DNA of 64,000 nucleotides from an uncultured Olsenella sp. (GCA_900316105.1 ONBR01000003.1:1-64000); one strand, 5' to 3'. Counted from the first letter of the stretch, positions 24,335-33,541 are shown. Notes: generated from the letters alone by a model not told the origin. Made by a program: numbers and translations.

Positions 24335-26236
24335 CTAACCGCAGTTCATAATCATGTCATTCAGACGGTCGGTGAAGTCCTCGTAGTCCTTGCTCCTGAT
24401 AAGGCGGCTGACATTGGCGGGCTCTCCCAGAACCTCCAGGAGGTTGTCGAAGAGGACACGGAAGGCGTTACGGTCCTTGGACGAGACACCCATGAGCATG
24501 ATGATGTTGACGGGAATGCCTCCCCAGTTCATGGGCTTCTCGTTGATGACCACATAGAGGAAGGACTTCTTGGTAAAGGCGCCCATGCTGTGTGGAACGG
24601 CGAAGCGGTCGCCAAAGGCCGTGGGCGAGAGCGCCTCGCGGTCCAGGACCTCCTCGGCATAGCTGGGATCGCAGAGGCCCTGTTCGGCGCAGCGACCAGC
24701 CAAGGTTTCGATCATGGTTTTCTGGTCCGACACGATGAGGTTCTTGTCAAAGAGCTTGGGAGAGAGGAAGGTCTGGATGATGCCATAGGCCTGCCTACCC
24801 GCCTTCCTTGCACGCAAGGCGGCCGCTGCTTGTCTGACCGCGTCTACGTCTCGGGATCCAAAGAGGGGGCTGACCACGACAACCTTGCCCGCTCCGGGCG
24901 CCTGAACCTCGACGGGGGTCACCAGAAGGTCGCACTCGACCTTCTCCGGGTCGAACTCGCTCACCGCATAAGATGCCCTGACCTCCACTAGGTCGCCCAC
25001 CATGGCCCGGATCTTCTCGATTGCCGCATGGTGCATGCCGTGATAGTCGGCATAGAGGAAGACAAGCGAGAGGCGCTTTGCCCACTTGTCGTCCTGCCCC
25101 AGGTAGGAGCCCAGGTGGAAGGCCAGAAAGGAGATCTCGTCCTCGTTGAGGCGCAGTCCTGCCTCTTCCTCCAGACGTCGAGCCAGAAAGACAGCCATGT
25201 CGTATACCAGGGGATATTGCTCCTTGACGCCGGTCCCAAGGGGATTGTGCGCATAGACCTTGTGGGGAATCCGCTGCGCAAGGCCATGTATATGCACCGC
25301 AATCCTTGAAATGAAGGCGTCGTCGAAGGGGGGAAGGAGGTATGCCTGCTCGAGCTCGTGAACCACGCTCCTGGTGAGCTCGACGTGGTCTTCACCCACG
25401 AGCTTTGCTATCTTGCGTCCTCCCGAGGTGTCGCTAAGGGTGCCCTGGGCGTTTGCAGCAATGATGAGGGTCAGATAGGCGGTGTCGCCATTGCCGATAC
25501 CTATCCCATAGTCCCTCTCGAGTCTCTTGCAGATGGCTTGGGCCGCCAGCCAGGCAGGCTGGTCGTGGCCAACGGGTTGGTCGTTGGACTCGGGCATACG
25601 TCCGCCCTTGCTGATGCGCTCAACCAGGACCACCATGTGCATAACGATGGCGTTGAGGCCATAGTCGTCAGTGGCCAGGCCAAATTCTTTCAGAGCTGAC
25701 GTAGCGGTTCTGGTAAGGGCTGCCGTGTTGTAGCCCTCACCGACAATCCTGCTCCCGGCAAATGCCACGAAGTTCTCGGGGTTCTCCGAGATGAGCATCT
25801 GCCCGACCAGCCTGCGCTTGTCACGCTCGGAACCCTCGAGCGAGACGGTGTCACGGTGGCGCTCTATGGTGAGGTCAAAGAGGCGCACTGCGTCTCGCAC
25901 GTGGCGAAGGTCGGTCTCTACGGTAGATTCCGACACATAGAGCTCGTCGGCGAGGTCATAGATGCTGATGGGCTCCTGGGCGGAAACCAGCCTGCGCAGG
26001 ATGGCATCGCTTCGGCTTTCATCCGAAGAGGATGATAGGGGTGCCTGTGACGCCGTCAAGCGATAGCCCCTGTGGGATGACTCGATTACGGGCTTGTCGG
26101 ATGCGTCGTTGATGCGACGCACATAGTTGCGAATCGTACGCGTGGTGACGCCCAGGGTGTCCGCAAGGTACTTGGCATCTATCCAGGCCCCGTCTGAGCC
26201 AAGCGCCTTCAGGAGGTCTGTTTCGTCTAGAGCCAT
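24335..26236 (-). CDS. PRD-domain transcriptional activator with EIIB/EIIA modules (MtlR/LicR type)
   Basis: A 633-residue BglG/MtlR-like regulator. In order it has HTH (residues 8-45, LADTLGVTTRTIRNYVRRIN), a second winged helix (about 75-125), PRD1 (about 165-260), PRD2 (about 275-375, with HIHGLAQRIPH), a GatB-like EIIB (about 385-455, without the usual Cys) and a C-terminal EIIA of the fructose/mannitol class (about 480-633, with FAVPHS). Phosphorylation of the PRDs by the PTS sets activity. It is divergent from the yjbQ-gat operon, whose upstream region carries TTCCGC/GCGGAA palindromes, so it is inferred to activate that operon. AAAGGAACG precedes ATG 26236. Confidence 0.88.
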   Translation of the reverse strand: MALDETDLLKALGSDGAWIDAKYLADTLGVTTRTIRNYVRRINDASDKPVIESSHRGYRLTASQAPLSSSSDESRSDAILRRLVSAQEPISIYDLADELYVSESTVETDLRHVRDAVRLFDLTIERHRDTVSLEGSERDKRRLVGQMLISENPENFVAFAGSRIVGEGYNTAALTRTATSALKEFGLATDDYGLNAIVMHMVVLVERISKGGRMPESNDQPVGHDQPAWLAAQAICKRLERDYGIGIGNGDTAYLTLIIAANAQGTLSDTSGGRKIAKLVGEDHVELTRSVVHELEQAYLLPPFDDAFISRIAVHIHGLAQRIPHKVYAHNPLGTGVKEQYPLVYDMAVFLARRLEEEAGLRLNEDEISFLAFHLGSYLGQDDKWAKRLSLVFLYADYHGMHHAAIEKIRAMVGDLVEVRASYAVSEFDPEKVECDLLVTPVEVQAPGAGKVVVVSPLFGSRDVDAVRQAAAALRARKAGRQAYGIIQTFLSPKLFDKNLIVSDQKTMIETLAGRCAEQGLCDPSYAEEVLDREALSPTAFGDRFAVPHSMGAFTKKSFLYVVINEKPMNWGGIPVNIIMLMGVSSKDRNAFRVLFDNLLEVLGEPANVSRLIRSKDYEDFTDRLNDMIMNCG

Positions 26237-26328
26237 TGAGTGCGTTCCTTTCACCTGGACCAGATTCGGGGGTCGTCCGTTCAATAAAAAATTTATCGCC
26301 CGTCTCCCTTTATGGACAGGCGAAGATT

Positions 26329-26383
26329 TTCCGCAATTGCGGAAAGCAGTTCCTTCCGCGAATTTTCCTCGTTGGCGGAAGGG
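26329..26383. promoter_or_regulatory. Paired TTCCGC/GCGGAA operator-like palindromes
   Basis: TTTCCGCAATTGCGGAAA (26329-26346) is a perfect 18-bp palindrome. CCTTCCGC (26353-26360) and GCGGAAGG (26376-26383) form a second inverted repeat with the same half-site and a 15-nt centre. They lie between the regulator and the operon it probably controls. Confidence 0.65.
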
Positions 26384-26495
26384 AGTCAGTTGGTGGACAT
26401 CCGGGGAGAGTGGGATAACGGTTTGTGACGGGGAGATGGATGCGTGTTTTCTCGAAGCATCTGATAGGTCATCTGATGGAGTCTGGAGTCATTTC

Positions 26496-27017
26496 ATGGC
26501 AGTCTACAAGGATTTCGTAGGCTTTACCAGCTGTGCTGGCAAGCCTGACTATCACGACATAACTCAAGACGTTGCCCAGGTGGTCGAGGCCAGCGGAATC
26601 CAGGAGGGCACCGTCACTGTTATTTCCTGTCATACGACCTGTGCCGTCTTTTCCGAGGAATACGACCACGACCATACTCCCGCAGGCGACACCTTCCTCC
26701 AGGCGGACCTCACCGACGGTCTGCGGAAGGTCTTTCCCGACCAGGGGGACTGGAGCACCTACCGGTATCCGGGGCTTGAACACTTTGAGGAGGTAGAGTC
26801 CTGGCCGAACCTGGAGAAAAATCTTCCTGGCGGCGATCGCGAGATGCTCTGGAACGGAGACGCACACCTGCGCTCAACCCTTATCGGCTCCTCGGGGACC
26901 TACGAAGTTGCCGAGGGAAGGCTCGAGATGAACGGACTGGCAAGCATCTACTTCGTTGATTTCGACCGCACTCATCCACGCGACAGACGTGCTCGCGTAA
27001 TCGTGATGGGAGAGTAG
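26496..27017 (+). CDS. YjbQ/UPF0047 family protein
   Basis: A 173-residue protein of the UPF0047 family. It contains VTVISCHTTCAVFSEEYDHD (equivalent to the HTSA..NEN segment), a conserved His in NGDAHLRSTLIGSS and the ending FVDFDRTHPRDRRARVIVMGE. E. coli YjbQ has weak thiamine-phosphate synthase activity, but the physiological role is not settled. Here it opens a PTS operon, which suggests a link to sugar-phosphate handling rather than to thiamine. The start at 26496 follows CTGGAGTC. The coding region is intact. Confidence 0.75.
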   Translation: MAVYKDFVGFTSCAGKPDYHDITQDVAQVVEASGIQEGTVTVISCHTTCAVFSEEYDHDHTPAGDTFLQADLTDGLRKVFPDQGDWSTYRYPGLEHFEEVESWPNLEKNLPGGDREMLWNGDAHLRSTLIGSSGTYEVAEGRLEMNGLASIYFVDFDRTHPRDRRARVIVMGE

Positions 27018-27115
27018 GGAGCTCCGATTTTTCTCCGAAGGTAGTTTGTCTCCGATGACAAGAAGGAATTAACGCGGGGCAAGGGCTCCACGTGACAACA
27101 GAAAGGAAGCTACTC

Positions 27116-27403
27116 ATGGCAAAGACAATCATCGTCGCATGTGGTTCTGGCGTTGCGACCTCCACGGCCGTCACCGCCAAGGTCAAGGATCTTCTGGACT
27201 CCAACGGCTATGCCGGCGAGTACAGGATCGAGCAGTGCGCCATCGCCGAGGCAGTTGTCAAGTCCAAGTCTGCCGACATGGTGATCGCCACCACCGTCAA
27301 GCCGAACGGCATTGACTGCACCTACATCTCGGGCATTCCCTTCCTGACTGGCATGGGCAAGGCCAACGCCGAGAAGCAGATTCTGGCGGAGATGGCCAAG
27401 TAG
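27116..27403 (+). CDS. gatB: PTS galactitol-type EIIB
   Basis: A 95-residue EIIB. The phosphorylation-site loop VACGSGVATST (residues 7-17, Cys-9) is characteristic of GatB. It accepts phosphate from the EIIA encoded at 29819 and passes it to the sugar bound by the EIIC at 27631. AGAAAGGAAG precedes ATG 27116. A 227-bp gap to gatC contains an AAAGAA...TTCTTT hairpin near 27518 that might tune relative expression. Confidence 0.9.
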   Translation: MAKTIIVACGSGVATSTAVTAKVKDLLDSNGYAGEYRIEQCAIAEAVVKSKSADMVIATTVKPNGIDCTYISGIPFLTGMGKANAEKQILAEMAK

Positions 27404-27630
27404 CAGGGCCATCGCTTGCAGTCAATCCTGGCCGCAATGCCATGCGACAGAGTTCTGTCGGTAAGAAATCCAGAGGAGAGCGGGCCCGGTAGCAGGGTCC
27501 CCTCCAAATCAAAGAAGGCCTTTCTTTTCCTTAGGCTTGCTTGAGCGGAAGCATTCCAAAGGGAAGTGGCAGGGGAGGGGTAACCGTCCCCCATTTATAC
27601 TTGTACGAAAATCAGAGGAGATAAGACACA

Positions 27631-29046
27631 ATGGACGCAATTGTTGCTTTCTTCGGCGGCCTGTCCAGCCTGGGTGTCTCCGTGGTCATGCCCATCGTGC
27701 TGACCATCATTGGATGCATCTTTGGCGCTGGTTTTGGCAAGAGCCTTAAGGCCGGCCTCACGGTTGGCATTGGCTTCATCGGTCTGAACCTGGTCATCAA
27801 CCAGCTCATGGGTACCGACCTTGCTGCCGCCGTCACCGCCATGGTCGAGAGGTTCGGCCTCCAGCTGTCCGTCATGGACGTGGGCTGGCCCGCCGCCTCC
27901 GCCATCGCCATGGGTTCCATCGTCGGCACGATCATCATCCCGCTTGGCCTTCTGGTCAACATCGTGATGCTGGTCACCAACACGACCCAGACCGCTGACG
28001 TGGACATCTGGAACTACTGGCACTTCGCCTTCACCGGCGCCCTGGTCGCCATCGTCACCAACAACGTGGCCCTGGGCATCTGCGCCGCCATCATCAACGA
28101 GGTCGTCGTCCTCGTGATTGGCGACCGCACGGCCAAGTCCGTCCAGGAGTCCCTGGGCTTCCCCGGCATCTCCATCCCTCACGGCTTCGCTGGTGCCTAT
28201 GCCCCCATCGCCTGGGCCCTCAACTGGGTCATCGAGAAGATCCCTGGACTGCGTGACATCAACTGGGACGTCCGCAGCATGCAGAAGAAGTTCGGCGTCT
28301 TCGGCGACCCCGTCATGCTGGGCTCAATCATCGGCCTGGTCATCGGCATCCTGGCCGGCTACGGCCTCCTGCCCGTTACCAACGCTGACGGCACCACCAC
28401 CCAGGGCTTCCTCTACATTGCCGTGGCAATGGGCGCCGTTATGGTCCTCATCCCCCGCATGGCAGCCCTGCTGATGGAGGGCCTGATCCCCGTGTCTGAC
28501 GCTGCTTCCGAGTTCATCCAGAAGCACTTCTCCAACCGCGCCAACATCTACATCGGCATGGACTCCGCCATTGGCACCGGCCACCCCGTGACCCTAACCC
28601 TGGCTCTGATCCTGGTCCCCGTCGCCGTCTTTGAGGCCTTCATCCTTCCTGGCAACAAGATGGTTCCTCTGGCTGACCTTGCCTGCATTCCCTACATGCT
28701 GGTCCTTATCACCCCGCTGGTTCATGAGAACGGCTTCCGTGGCATCCTCTGCGGCATCATCATCCTCGCCGTGGGCTTCTACATCGCCACCGACCTCTCG
28801 CCCCTCATCACCTCCGCTGCGGCCAATGTCAGCTTCGACATGAACGGTGCTGCTGCCATCTCCTCCATCTGTGATGGCGCAAACCCGCTTACCTGGCTCC
28901 TGGTTCGCTTTGGCACCCTGGGCACCTTCGTTGGCCTGGTCATCCTGGCCTGCGGTGCCGTCGCCCTTGCCCTCTGGAACCGCAAGCTCATCCTCAAGGA
29001 GGCCGCGGAGATGCACGAGGCCGAGGCTGCCACCGAGGCCGAGTAG
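27631..29046 (+). CDS. gatC: PTS galactitol-type EIIC permease
   Basis: A 471-residue integral membrane protein of the galactitol (GatC/SgcC) EIIC family. It begins VAFFGGLSSLGVSVVMPIVL, has GFIGLNLVINQLMG and IGTGHPVTLTLALILVPVAVFEAFILPGNKM-region motifs typical of the family, and about ten helices. It translocates and phosphorylates a hexitol or related sugar. No galactitol-phosphate dehydrogenase or tagatose-phosphate enzyme is nearby, so the substrate is open. AGAGGAG precedes ATG 27631. Confidence 0.9.
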   Translation: MDAIVAFFGGLSSLGVSVVMPIVLTIIGCIFGAGFGKSLKAGLTVGIGFIGLNLVINQLMGTDLAAAVTAMVERFGLQLSVMDVGWPAASAIAMGSIVGTIIIPLGLLVNIVMLVTNTTQTADVDIWNYWHFAFTGALVAIVTNNVALGICAAIINEVVVLVIGDRTAKSVQESLGFPGISIPHGFAGAYAPIAWALNWVIEKIPGLRDINWDVRSMQKKFGVFGDPVMLGSIIGLVIGILAGYGLLPVTNADGTTTQGFLYIAVAMGAVMVLIPRMAALLMEGLIPVSDAASEFIQKHFSNRANIYIGMDSAIGTGHPVTLTLALILVPVAVFEAFILPGNKMVPLADLACIPYMLVLITPLVHENGFRGILCGIIILAVGFYIATDLSPLITSAAANVSFDMNGAAAISSICDGANPLTWLLVRFGTLGTFVGLVILACGAVALALWNRKLILKEAAEMHEAEAATEAE

Positions 29047-29122
29047 CTCACTTTGCTGGAAGTGACGGTCCGTTTGGGAACAACCATCCGCTCTGGAAGC
29101 CCTGAACGGACTGCTTGATAGG

Positions 29123-29160
29123 ACAGGGCCTCGTGTGGAGACACATGAGGCCCTGTTTAT
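29123..29160 (+). terminator. Hairpin after gatC
   Basis: ACAGGGCCTCGTGTG pairs with CACATGAGGCCCTGT, followed by TTATG. The T-tract is short, so it may be a partial terminator or an mRNA-stabilising hairpin before the downstream genes. Confidence 0.65.
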
Positions 29161-29184
29161 GAAAAGCGAGGATGGGACTGAAGC

Positions 29185-29727
29185 ATGAAGTCACAGGAAG
29201 AGCATGAGGCAGAGCGCGTACGGGAGATGACGGATCTCATGAGGAAGGCGCGCGAGGCGGGTGACAAGACCTACACCTATCGCCACGGAAAGTTCCTCTG
29301 GGATGTGGTGGGGCAGGGGGTAATCACGGCCTTGCTGGCGCTTGTGGCCCTCTACGGAATCGCTGTCGGTTGGCTGAGGCCCCTCATGGCCGTGGTTCTG
29401 GTGGTTTCGCTCTATTCGGTGTGGAACACCTTCGTCTCGCGGTCGTACGTGCATTCCGTCCGTATCAACGACGAGGCCATCACCTTCGAGTGCTTTGGCA
29501 GGGAGCGAACCTATCTCCTGGACCAGGTACACCATATGAGGCTTCGTGAGTTTCCCGGTACCTACAAGCTCTATGTGCGCATGGACGACGAGGGTGTCTT
29601 CCATGGACGTTATTGGGTGCGTGGCTGGTGGATGAGCGACGGAGACGAGCTTTTCTATCGCCTGACCGACCTGGAAACCCGGCTCAACCCCGATTCGCTG
29701 AAGGCCCACGCCCGTCGAGCCAACTAG
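29185..29727 (+). CDS. Membrane protein of unknown function inside the gat operon
   Basis: A 180-residue protein with a charged N-terminal helix, two transmembrane segments (about residues 44-63 and 66-83) and a C-terminal domain of about 90 residues that looks PH-like (SYVHSVRINDEAITFECFG...YKLYVRMDDEG). The topology resembles the YcxB-like protein at 9.9 kb. It sits between gatC and gatA, an unusual position for a non-PTS gene. No function can be assigned. Confidence 0.6.
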   Translation: MKSQEEHEAERVREMTDLMRKAREAGDKTYTYRHGKFLWDVVGQGVITALLALVALYGIAVGWLRPLMAVVLVVSLYSVWNTFVSRSYVHSVRINDEAITFECFGRERTYLLDQVHHMRLREFPGTYKLYVRMDDEGVFHGRYWVRGWWMSDGDELFYRLTDLETRLNPDSLKAHARRAN

Positions 29728-29818
29728 GGCTGGAAGGAACGAGCACTTCTTTGATAATGGATGAAAGAGGTGCCGTCCCTTTCCCAAGGAACATCTCACA
29801 AGAATGGAAAGGATACGC

Positions 29819-30274
29819 ATGATTCTGAAGGAAGAGCTCATCAAGGTTGGCCTTGAGGCCAAGGATGCCGAGGGCGCCCTACGCCAGGTGGCCCAGGGCT
29901 TCGTGGACGCCGGCTATGCCAAGGAGACTTATCCCCAGGCCATCGTGGACCGCGAGGGGGTCTATCCTACGGGCCTTCCCGTCGAGGCCTACGACATCGC
30001 CATCCCGCACTGCAATGCTGACAACCTTAACTCCACGGCCGTTGCCATCGCCACGCTCAAGGAGCCCGTGGAGATGAGGATGATGGGCGACCCCGACACG
30101 GTTGTGCATCCCCGGGTCTTCTTCATGCTGGGCATCGCGGAGGCTCACAGCCAGGTGGAGATGCTCCAGAGGGTCATCGGCTGCATCCAGGATTCCGACC
30201 TGCTCAAGCAGCTCTATGCCTGCAAGACGCCCCACGAGGTCTACGAGCTCATGGCCGACAAGATCGGCGAGTAG
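29819..30274 (+). CDS. gatA: PTS fructose/galactitol-type EIIA
   Basis: A 151-residue EIIA. The phosphorylatable His is in AYDIAIPHCN (His about 63), and LGIAEAHSQVEMLQ is the second conserved segment. It takes phosphate from HPr for the EIIB/EIIC pair upstream. The start at 29819 follows GGAAAGG; an earlier ATG at 29804 lacks a site. The 21-bp perfect hairpin at 30297 closes the operon. Confidence 0.88.
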   Translation: MILKEELIKVGLEAKDAEGALRQVAQGFVDAGYAKETYPQAIVDREGVYPTGLPVEAYDIAIPHCNADNLNSTAVAIATLKEPVEMRMMGDPDTVVHPRVFFMLGIAEAHSQVEMLQRVIGCIQDSDLLKQLYACKTPHEVYELMADKIGE

Positions 30275-30296
30275 GACTTCCGAGAAAGAACTGACG

Positions 30297-30350
30297 GAGG
30301 AGGTCATCTTGGACAAGGAGCGTGTCGTTCTTGTCCAAGATGACCTCCTC
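30297..30350. repeat. Perfect 21-bp hairpin after gatA
   Basis: Arms 30297-30317 and 30330-30350 are exact complements (GAGGAGGTCATCTTGGACAA... and its complement) around a 12-nt loop, GAGCGTGTCGTT. No T-tract follows, so it is not a classical terminator. Confidence 0.85.
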
Positions 30351-30360
30351 TGCTGCAAGA

Positions 30361-30426
30361 TGTGACAATGGTGCCAGGCACTACTGTCCCAAAATGTGAC
30401 AGTAGTGCCTGGCACTATTGTCACAT
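30361..30426. repeat. R2 repeat
   Basis: TGTGACAATGGTGCCAGGCA...CTGTCCCAAAATGTGACAGT...GCCTGGCACTATTGTCACA. The minus-strand membrane gene ends at its TGA. Confidence 0.85.
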
Positions 30427-31356
30427 CGGCCACCAGGAGGGGCGGACGCCGGGAAAGATGACCAGCGCCGCCAGGGTCCAGACGGCAGACCCTACGGCGA
30501 CCTCCACGGCGTAGAGCATGGGGTTTGGCACCGGCGCCAGGAGGGCCAGGAGTACGGCGGCCCCTGCCGGGGGCATCCATGCCCGCATGCGGTCCCAGAG
30601 GAGGACCAGGAGGCCGAAGCCGCATGCCGCGGCCAGGACGACCGGTGCCACACCGGAGTTGACCGCAGCCCTGGCGAGGGCCCCTATTGCTCCCGCTCCG
30701 GCCATGGTTGCCCAGGCACGCAGGGGTCGGGTCCTCAGGGTAAAGTCCGGTCGCGTGAGCTCCGTATAGGCCACGATCAGCGGCGGCACCGCCAGGAAGG
30801 TGAGGCCACTCAGGTAGGCCGGCACCGCTATCAGGCCAAAGACCAGGAGTCTCTTTCCCCAGAAGGGGATGGCCTCCTTCCAGGGCAGGTTCAGTCTCTG
30901 GTAGTCGATGGGCTCTCGCTCGCCGATGCGCTCCAGCCACATCTGTCCCAGACATACGGCAATCACCAAGCTCACGACGGCCGCGGGATAGGCCCAGGAG
31001 TCAGTACCCAGGAGCATGGGCAGGATGGCGGCGGAGAGCATGGGCGTCATGTCGGCGCCGATGGCATTCATAACGGTGGCACAGACGGCGTAGCCGATTA
31101 GGATGCGGACGGCCAGGGGCAGGGGAAGCCAGAGGTTGGACGCCAGGCCCAGTACCGAGGCAAAGGCCATCAGGACCAGCATCCGGGGCCGGTCGACGTT
31201 CCAGGCTTGACTGGGCTGAATCCACGCACCGCAGAGGATGGCTGCCATCTCGGGAAAGAGAATCTCGGGACAGCCCAGTCCCTGGGCCAGGCCTACCATG
31301 ATGGTCACGAATATTCCCGCCAGCAGGATGGGGAACCAGCGCCTGCGAAAAGACAT
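30421..31356 (-). CDS. HPP-like integral membrane protein
   Basis: A 311-residue membrane protein with about ten hydrophobic segments in two similar halves. The repeated motif TPMLSAAILPML / PPLIVAYTELT resembles HPP-family membrane domains, which are proposed (for plant and cyanobacterial members) to carry nitrite; the bacterial role is unknown. The C-terminus ends WPM, followed by the TGA of an R2 repeat. ATG 31356 follows AAGGAGC. The family call is tentative. Confidence 0.55.
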   Translation of the reverse strand: MSFRRRWFPILLAGIFVTIMVGLAQGLGCPEILFPEMAAILCGAWIQPSQAWNVDRPRMLVLMAFASVLGLASNLWLPLPLAVRILIGYAVCATVMNAIGADMTPMLSAAILPMLLGTDSWAYPAAVVSLVIAVCLGQMWLERIGEREPIDYQRLNLPWKEAIPFWGKRLLVFGLIAVPAYLSGLTFLAVPPLIVAYTELTRPDFTLRTRPLRAWATMAGAGAIGALARAAVNSGVAPVVLAAACGFGLLVLLWDRMRAWMPPAGAAVLLALLAPVPNPMLYAVEVAVGSAVWTLAALVIFPGVRPSWWPM

Positions 31357-31553
31357 GCATGCTCCTTGTAGTCGTTTTGCTGCGAATCAGCCCGTGCTGT
31401 TATCTAGCTGAAAGTCTAGCGTACTCGTTTGGCGACTTGTTTTGTCGATGGCCCCCTTGACGAAAAGACGGAACATACCAATTCAATTGCTATAGTGGAA
31501 GAACAATACTTCGATGGAGTGTCCCTACACCCTTGGGGGAGGTGGGTAGTCCC

Positions 31554-33434
31554 GTGTGGTCGTTCGATTTCACCATGCCTACGGTCGTCGCCTTTGGCCT
31601 GCTTATCTACCTCTTTCTCTCAAAGAAGCGCCTGCCGATTCAGCTGAGCAGGCTCTTCTTTGCATTGATGGGCATCGACCTGCTCACCATGGGCTTTGAC
31701 TACCTCTCCACCTATATGGACCAGAACTTTGCCTCGTACTCCCAGGGCGAGCTCTATATGGCGAACGGTCTCTTCTTCCTCTGCTTCTTGCTGCGTGCCT
31801 TTTACTTTGCCACCCTGTCGGTCGACCTCTTTGACGCGCGAGGCAGGCGGGCGAGGAAATACGTGAGCTTTCTGGGTACGATGCTTGCCGCCTTCATGGT
31901 CCTGCTCCTCCTGAACACCTGGACTGGCTGGATTTTCTCCATTGGTGCCGAAGGCTACGTCAGCGGTCCCCACTACCAGCTCATCAATGTGTTTCTCCTC
32001 TTGAACGTGCTGGTGGCCTTTGTCTACCTGGCGGGGATTCCCGACGAGACACGGACCAACAAGGTTGGTGCCTATCTCTACAACAGCTTCCTCCTCCTGG
32101 GCATCGTCGTGCGCTATGTCATGCCTCGTCTCATCGTGATGAACCTCTTCTGCCTCTTTGCCCTGATGGTGATCTTCTTCCATTACCTGAACCCTGACGC
32201 TCACATGGATCACTCGACCGGGCTCTTCAATCTGGATGGCCTGGCCGCCGTGGCGGATGCACGGTCGCGGGGCGACAGCTATCACATGGTCGGATTTGCC
32301 ATCAGGGGCTATGGCGAGCTCGATGACCTCCACGGCGTGACTAACGTGCGCAAGGTGCTCGGCAAGATCGGTCACTTCGTGAGCGAGAAGTTCCCCTGGC
32401 TTTACTGCTTCTACCTGCACAACGGCTGGTTCGTCCTCCTGAGCTATCGGGAGTTTGACCGCGATTTGGTCATACGGACCCTGCGGGACCGCTTTTCCCG
32501 GGGCTGGGAGGTGGACGGCAACACCATATTCCTGAGCGTCGACTACATAGAGGTCACCGACCAGGACTTTCTGAGCTCGGACCACTTCATGGGCTGTCTG
32601 CGCACCATGCTGGAGGAGGCTTCCACGCCTGGGCGGCCCGAGGTCCAGGTCTTGGACAAGGTGGTCTTGGACCAATACAGTCGCTACGTGGAGGTCGAGC
32701 AGGCCCTACAGTATGCTCTCGCCAACGATGGGGTGCACATGTATCTGCAGCCGATCACGAGGAACGATGGCAGATTGGTCGGCGCGGAGGCCCTGGCAAG
32801 GATAGAGGACAAGGAGGGGAAGCTGATCGGCCCCGGTGAGTTCATCCCCCTGGCCCTGCGAGACGGCAGCATATCGGACCTGGGCTTTGCCATGTTCTCC
32901 AGCGCCTGCGCCCTGCTGAGCGATACCAGCATCGACACGTCCAGGCTGGACTTCATCAACGTCAACGTTGCCCCGATGCAGTTCCTGAATCCAAATATGG
33001 CCAGTACCTTCCTGGGGATATTGGACTCGTTTGGCCTAGACGCGCAGAAAATCCGCTTGGAGGTAACCGAGGAGGACCAGGTACAGCTTGCGACTCTGAA
33101 GGACCAGATGGCCGTCCTGCAAGAGAGAGGCGTGTTGTTCGTCCTGGACGACTTTGGTACCGCCTATGCAAACGTGTCCAGGCTCAAGCACTATTCCTTC
33201 GTGTCGGTAAAGATTGACAAGAGCATCGTGTGGGAGCACTTCGAACAACCCGACACGGTGATGGCCCACATCATCGCCATCTGCCACGACCTGGGCGTAA
33301 CGGTGACGGCAGAGGGCGTGGAGACCCAGGAGATGGCCGATGGCCTTCGAGAGATGGGCTGCGACTACTTCCAGGGATACCTCTACGACAAGCCCCTCCC
33401 CGCCAAGACCTTCGTCCGCCGCTACCTAATGTGA
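31554..33434 (+). CDS. Membrane-bound EAL phosphodiesterase with degenerate GGDEF
   Basis: About 626 residues. Seven predicted helices (about residues 8-25, 33-50, 66-85, 103-122, 142-160, 178-196 and 203-218) are followed by a GGDEF-like domain in which the signature is replaced by HNGWFVLL, so it is probably inactive. The EAL domain (about 385-626) keeps EALAR, NVNVAPMQF, EVTEE, LDDFGTAYAN, VKIDKS, AEGVET and FQGY, the full metal and catalytic set. It should hydrolyse cyclic di-GMP at the membrane. The start is uncertain: GTG 31554 has GGAGG 11 nt upstream. The stop TGA is within an R2 repeat. Confidence 0.85.
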   Translation: MWSFDFTMPTVVAFGLLIYLFLSKKRLPIQLSRLFFALMGIDLLTMGFDYLSTYMDQNFASYSQGELYMANGLFFLCFLLRAFYFATLSVDLFDARGRRARKYVSFLGTMLAAFMVLLLLNTWTGWIFSIGAEGYVSGPHYQLINVFLLLNVLVAFVYLAGIPDETRTNKVGAYLYNSFLLLGIVVRYVMPRLIVMNLFCLFALMVIFFHYLNPDAHMDHSTGLFNLDGLAAVADARSRGDSYHMVGFAIRGYGELDDLHGVTNVRKVLGKIGHFVSEKFPWLYCFYLHNGWFVLLSYREFDRDLVIRTLRDRFSRGWEVDGNTIFLSVDYIEVTDQDFLSSDHFMGCLRTMLEEASTPGRPEVQVLDKVVLDQYSRYVEVEQALQYALANDGVHMYLQPITRNDGRLVGAEALARIEDKEGKLIGPGEFIPLALRDGSISDLGFAMFSSACALLSDTSIDTSRLDFINVNVAPMQFLNPNMASTFLGILDSFGLDAQKIRLEVTEEDQVQLATLKDQMAVLQERGVLFVLDDFGTAYANVSRLKHYSFVSVKIDKSIVWEHFEQPDTVMAHIIAICHDLGVTVTAEGVETQEMADGLREMGCDYFQGYLYDKPLPAKTFVRRYLM

Positions 33435-33460
33435 CAATAGCGCCTGGCCCTTTTGTCACC
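33430..33460. repeat. R2 repeat, short form
   Basis: TGTGACAATAGCGCCTGGCC followed by CTTTTGTCACC. It supplies the stop of the EAL gene. Confidence 0.8.
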
Positions 33461-33472
33461 ACCTACAAAAAC

Positions 33473-33500
33473 GTCCCTCTTCGCACAAGCGAAGAGGGAC
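33473..33500. terminator. Hairpin between convergent EAL and AICAR transformylase genes
   Basis: GTCCCTCTTCGC and GCGAAGAGGGAC form a perfect 12-bp stem with a 4-nt loop. It is preceded by AAAAA, which gives a T-tract on the minus strand, so it could terminate the minus-strand purine transcript. Confidence 0.6.
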
Positions 33501-33541
33501 ACCAAGATTGAAACATGTTGGGCAGCCTTGCTGCCGTTCGA

